From: Spirodela intermedia
Taxonomy: Eukaryota; Streptophyta; Magnoliopsida; Alismatales; Araceae
NCBI GenBank assembly: GCA_902729315.2
Contig: LR746274.1
Coordinates: 6,817,037-6,881,036, forward strand
Reading direction: 5' to 3'
Length of the DNA stretch: 64,000 nt
Below are positions 61,113 to 64,000 of this stretch, in pieces. Under the pieces are notes generated by a model. It searched no databases. It was not told where the DNA came from and worked only from the letters and a program-made list of their open reading frames with translations. The translations under genes were made by a program, and so were the position numbers. Within the stretch, counting starts at the first letter, position 1; each line of letters begins with the position of its first letter.

Positions 61113-61212
61113 GAGACGTAGAGAGAGAGAGGGAGGAGGAAGTCTAATCAATGAGTGAGAACGTGACAACAGTACTAAGAACTCACTCGTTCCCCCTCTC
61201 TCTCTACGTCTC
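61113..61212. repeat. Inverted repeat / potential hairpin
   Basis: GAGACGTAGAGAGAGAG (61113-61129) is perfectly complementary to CTCTCTCTCTACGTCTC (61196-61212). Inside these arms GAGTGAG (about 61153) faces CTCACTC (about 61182), so a long imperfect foldback of about 100 nt is possible. Confidence 0.6.
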
Positions 61213-62312
61213 CTTAATGACAGGGTGGTCCTCTCTCACCCATTATCGAGCCCAGCCAATAAAACCACAGCAAAGAAATAAATAAAGAAAATAAAACCCC
61301 AATAAGTCAAAAAAATAATTAAATGAAACCTAATGAGTAGTTAAAAAAAATAAAATAAAATCGGGAATCCAGCCCTCAAAGGATGGACTTCTCTACTAAA
61401 CCCAACCAAAAGAAAGATGGAAACTTTGACGCGGGCTCAGACGGGTCCATGCTCGCCGGTCAATGGACGTGAAATCACGGACACCACCAAGTACAGCCTG
61501 TTTTGGGTGGGCACACTAAAGAGTATTCGCGCAGACTACTTTAGCCCCCCTGTAGTGCTGGAAATGCTCAGTTTTTCCGCTTCGAGAAACTTCTAAAACG
61601 GGGGCCTAAACTAGAGAGGTAAGCGATTATTTTTCTACTGAACTTTGTTTTTTGGCATGTATGGGTGTTGTTGTATGAGCGAGTTAAGTACCCACGTCAT
61701 GGATTCACACCACCGATCGGATGAAGGTTCGAAGTTAGTTTTTTCAAAAATATATTTCTAATGTTTTTTCATTGATTATGTCCCTAAAAATCAGGGCACA
61801 TTTTTTTTATTGGATATTGTGCGATTTGATCCAAGATGCCCGGGAAAAGATGCCAAGAACGAGCTCTCATTCGACGATGAGGGCATTATTGTTTGGTCCA
61901 AAGCCTTGAACGATCAGGACATTAAAACGGAAGAGAAAATCGAATTTATTTTACATAAATTAAGTAGAAAATAGTTAGTTTGGAAAAAAGATGTCCAAAG
62001 AGGCACAAAACGGGCTCACTGGACTGCTGGCTCTTAGGTTATTCACACAATTATCATAAATGTTTTTAAACAGGAAATTCTAATATACCCGGAGATAAAT
62101 TAGAATTTTGGAACATTTTAAAAAAATATCATTCGAGGTATAAGTATTCTCAAATGATTGGCCCCTAGCAACACAAGCGCAAGGGTGGTAGGAGGTCAGC
62201 TCAGAGCAATGCTGGTGGTACTCAGCCTGAATTCATGTGGTTGATAAGTCTACGTCATGTCTTTTAAATGAAGGTCATTGCCCAGTTCTTTCTGAGCCCC
62301 TACATTACCGAA

Positions 62313-62314
<2 letters not shown>

Positions 62315-62377
<63 letters not shown>
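62315..62377. repeat. Long (GA)n microsatellite downstream of the second FAH
   Basis: About 31 GA units, close to the point (about 62450) where homology to the first FAH segment begins. Confidence 0.9.
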
Positions 62378-62379
<2 letters not shown>

Positions 62380-62537
62380 ATACTGGATTATCACCGTCCA
62401 AATCACGACATAATTAGACAGGGTTGCCATTGGTGGCTTAATCACTCTGAACCCGTCGTACAACTTTTATTGCACACGGACATAAGAGGGTCGTACCACG
62501 TGTCCAACTGGGTTTCACTCAAACACGAACAGAAAAC

Positions 62538-62968
62538 CTAGATCTTTGGCGGCAGCGTCTCGAGGATCCAGTCCCAGAAAGACGAGGTGACGCCGAATCC
62601 CAGGGTCTGGATTCTGAAGTGGTGGTTCATGTGGTAGCGCTGCATGAAAAAAGAAACCGGAGGGGAGGAATTTGAGAAGAGGAATCCAAGTGGGTTTCTT
62701 TCTTTTTGTAGAAAAAAAGAGGCAGATGCGTTGACCTTGAGGTTCCGGGCCGAATTAATGGAGGGGTGGCCGTGATGGAGGTAGTAGTGAGTGCAGTCGT
62801 AGATGATGTAGCCTAGGAGTTCACCGCCGAACAGGGCGGGGGCCATCAACGGCCCCACTACGAGCTTGCTGAGGTTCCAGAGCTGGAAGAACACAGCAAC
62901 AATTGGGAAGATTAAGATAAGAGCCAGCAGATGGAACCGGGCAGAATAAAAGTAGACTAAGCAGCGCG

Positions 62969-63005
<37 letters not shown>

Positions 63006-63539
63006 TGTTCGAGTTCTCAATGCTTAATAGGAAGGAAGGATCCTGATCCTGGATAGCCTGAAGTTTAAGAGAGGAGGGCGGTGGAACCGGGTGCAATATA
63101 ACTGAATGAGAGGAGAGAGAGAGAGAGAGAGATTGGCCAGACTGAAGACGATGACTTTGGATTGGCCAAAATTTCCACAGCGTTCAGATCCAATCTTGGA
63201 TACCATGAACAATAGTATCCAACTCTTTGCATCCCTGGGTTTCACTCAATAGCCATCAGCAACATGCTTTATATTATGAATAAACATTCATTGGCCATGA
63301 AAAGTTTTCTCCAAGACTTCATACCCATGAAGTTTTCTTTTTCTTTTTGCGTACTAAAACTAGCACCAAAGGGAGGAGAAGAAAAGCTTCTTACCGGGAT
63401 GCATAGAATAGCCGTTGCAGCAGGTGGGAAGACCAGGCGTAGTCCGTCCATTGGGTGCTTATGGTGACAACCATGGATAAGATAATGTGCAGTGTTTCCC
63501 CTGCATTTGCAATATATACGTATATGTTTATATATACAT

Positions 63540-63572
<33 letters not shown>

Positions 63573-64000
63573 CATCGGATTCAAAAGATAAGTCACAAGA
63601 AAAATCATTAAAAAAACTGGAAAGGTGGTGGAGGATTTCTTCACCAGTAGCTCTTAGTCTTGATATGGAATAGGAAGCGGTGAATAATATACTCCAGTAA
63701 TGTCCAGATGAACATTCCAGAGGGCACCATTACAGCCACTTGAGGAAATGTGCACCCCATCAGGACGGATCGGGAGATCGACCAGCAAACCACTGGAAGC
63801 CAGACGACAGGAATCGCCCACCACACGGTCCTCGTCAAGAACTGAAATTTGGATTCTGGGTTTCAAGAACTGTTTCTGGATTTACATAAATGGTCCGTAA
63901 ACTGCACTGAGAAAAAGAAGAAAAGGAGACCCACCTCACAGAAATCACTCTTGAAGAACCGAGGGCTTTCCTTGCAGACAATGGGCTGGTGAACCCATTG
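62538..64000 (-). CDS. Fatty acid 2-hydroxylase, second copy (5' end beyond the window)
   Basis: Exons visible on the minus strand: 64000-63935 (part of exon 2), 63841-63645, 63500-63395, 62882-62736, 62639-62538. Splice sites and phases match the first FAH gene. Exon 1 and the start of exon 2 lie outside. All catalytic histidine motifs remain (HRFLFH, HYLIHGCHHKH, THYYLHH, YHMNHH), and no stop or frameshift is seen. Several normally conserved positions differ from copy 1: KEG to KES and DFWE to DFCE in exon 2, and VFGTLP to ILETLP near the C-terminus. It is probably a functional or recently relaxed paralog. Confidence 0.9.
62972..63002. repeat. (GA)n microsatellite in second FAH intron 4
   Basis: The counterpart of the tract at 49013-49037. 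Confidence 0.9.
63113..63132. repeat. (GA)n microsatellite in second FAH intron 4
   Basis: The short counterpart of the 52-bp tract at 49155-49206. Confidence 0.85.
63543..63571. repeat. (GA)n microsatellite in second FAH intron 3
   Basis: The counterpart of the tract at 49624-49652. A short unique segment, GGCATCGGATTCAAA, follows it only in this copy. Confidence 0.9.

Larger units (their letters stand above)
59161..62449. other. AT-rich intergenic DNA between repeat copy B and the second FAH
   Basis: 59161-60880 is AT-rich with no intact frame. 60880-61260 is less AT-rich and contains an inverted repeat (61113-61212). A 137-codon plus-strand frame (60663-61076) has no family resemblance. 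The rest is unremarkable up to the GA tract at 62315. Confidence 0.5.
62450..64000. repeat. Tandem-duplicated segment, copy 2 (cut by window end)
   Basis: Colinear with 48490-50110 across exons, introns and 3' flank, in the same orientation. Microsatellite lengths differ between the copies. Confidence 0.85.

Noticed and set aside
62314-62541. A frame beginning with a long Arg-Glu run downstream of the second FAH
   Set aside because: It is created by the GA microsatellite, which has no stop codons in some frames.

Overview
This window is nuclear DNA of a flowering plant. It has long multi-exon genes with GT-AG introns, AT-rich intergenic DNA, many (GA)n/(CT)n and (GAA)n microsatellites, and plant-type proteins: a VIRILIZER ortholog, a PEANUT1/PIG-M ortholog, a REBELOTE/NOC2 family protein, and plant fatty acid 2-hydroxylases without a cytochrome b5 domain. 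The species cannot be fixed from sequence alone. All exon models were built by hand from splice sites, reading phase and recalled family similarity, with no alignment run.

Layout. 1-3.5 kb is AT-rich and holds an inverted copy (C) of a 1.65-kb repeat. 3.6-25.1 kb (+) is a complete 28-exon VIRILIZER gene (2,233 aa). 27.75-30.96 kb (-) is a 4-exon GPI mannosyltransferase 1 gene (444 aa), convergent with VIR. 32.2-42.4 kb (-) is a 12-exon NOC2/REBELOTE gene (about 696 aa) with a 148-bp tandem repeat in one intron. 42.5-45 kb is intergenic, with a duplicated 258-bp block whose plus-strand reading faintly recalls a MADS-box start. 45.1-46.6 kb (+) is an intronless 493-aa acidic membrane protein. 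47.9-48.1 kb (+) is a 67-aa two-helix membrane protein. 48.6-50.3 kb (-) is a complete 6-exon fatty acid 2-hydroxylase (232 aa). 50.3-62.4 kb is mostly AT-rich, degenerate DNA holding two direct copies (A and B) of the 1.65-kb repeat. 62.5-64.0 kb (-) is a second, closely related fatty acid 2-hydroxylase cut by the window edge.

The genes do not form a pathway. VIR is a scaffold of the m6A mRNA methyltransferase, PIG-M adds the first mannose of GPI anchors in the ER, RBL/NOC2 acts in the nucleolus, and FAH hydroxylates sphingolipid fatty acids in the ER. The two FAH genes are a tandem direct duplication with starts about 13.9 kb apart.

The most unusual observation is in the 1.65-kb repeat family. 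All three diverged copies carry a sequence resembling the plant snRNA-promoter upstream element (USE, RTCCCACATCG), followed after exactly 25 nt by a TATA-like box. That spacing is the Pol III (U6-type) one.
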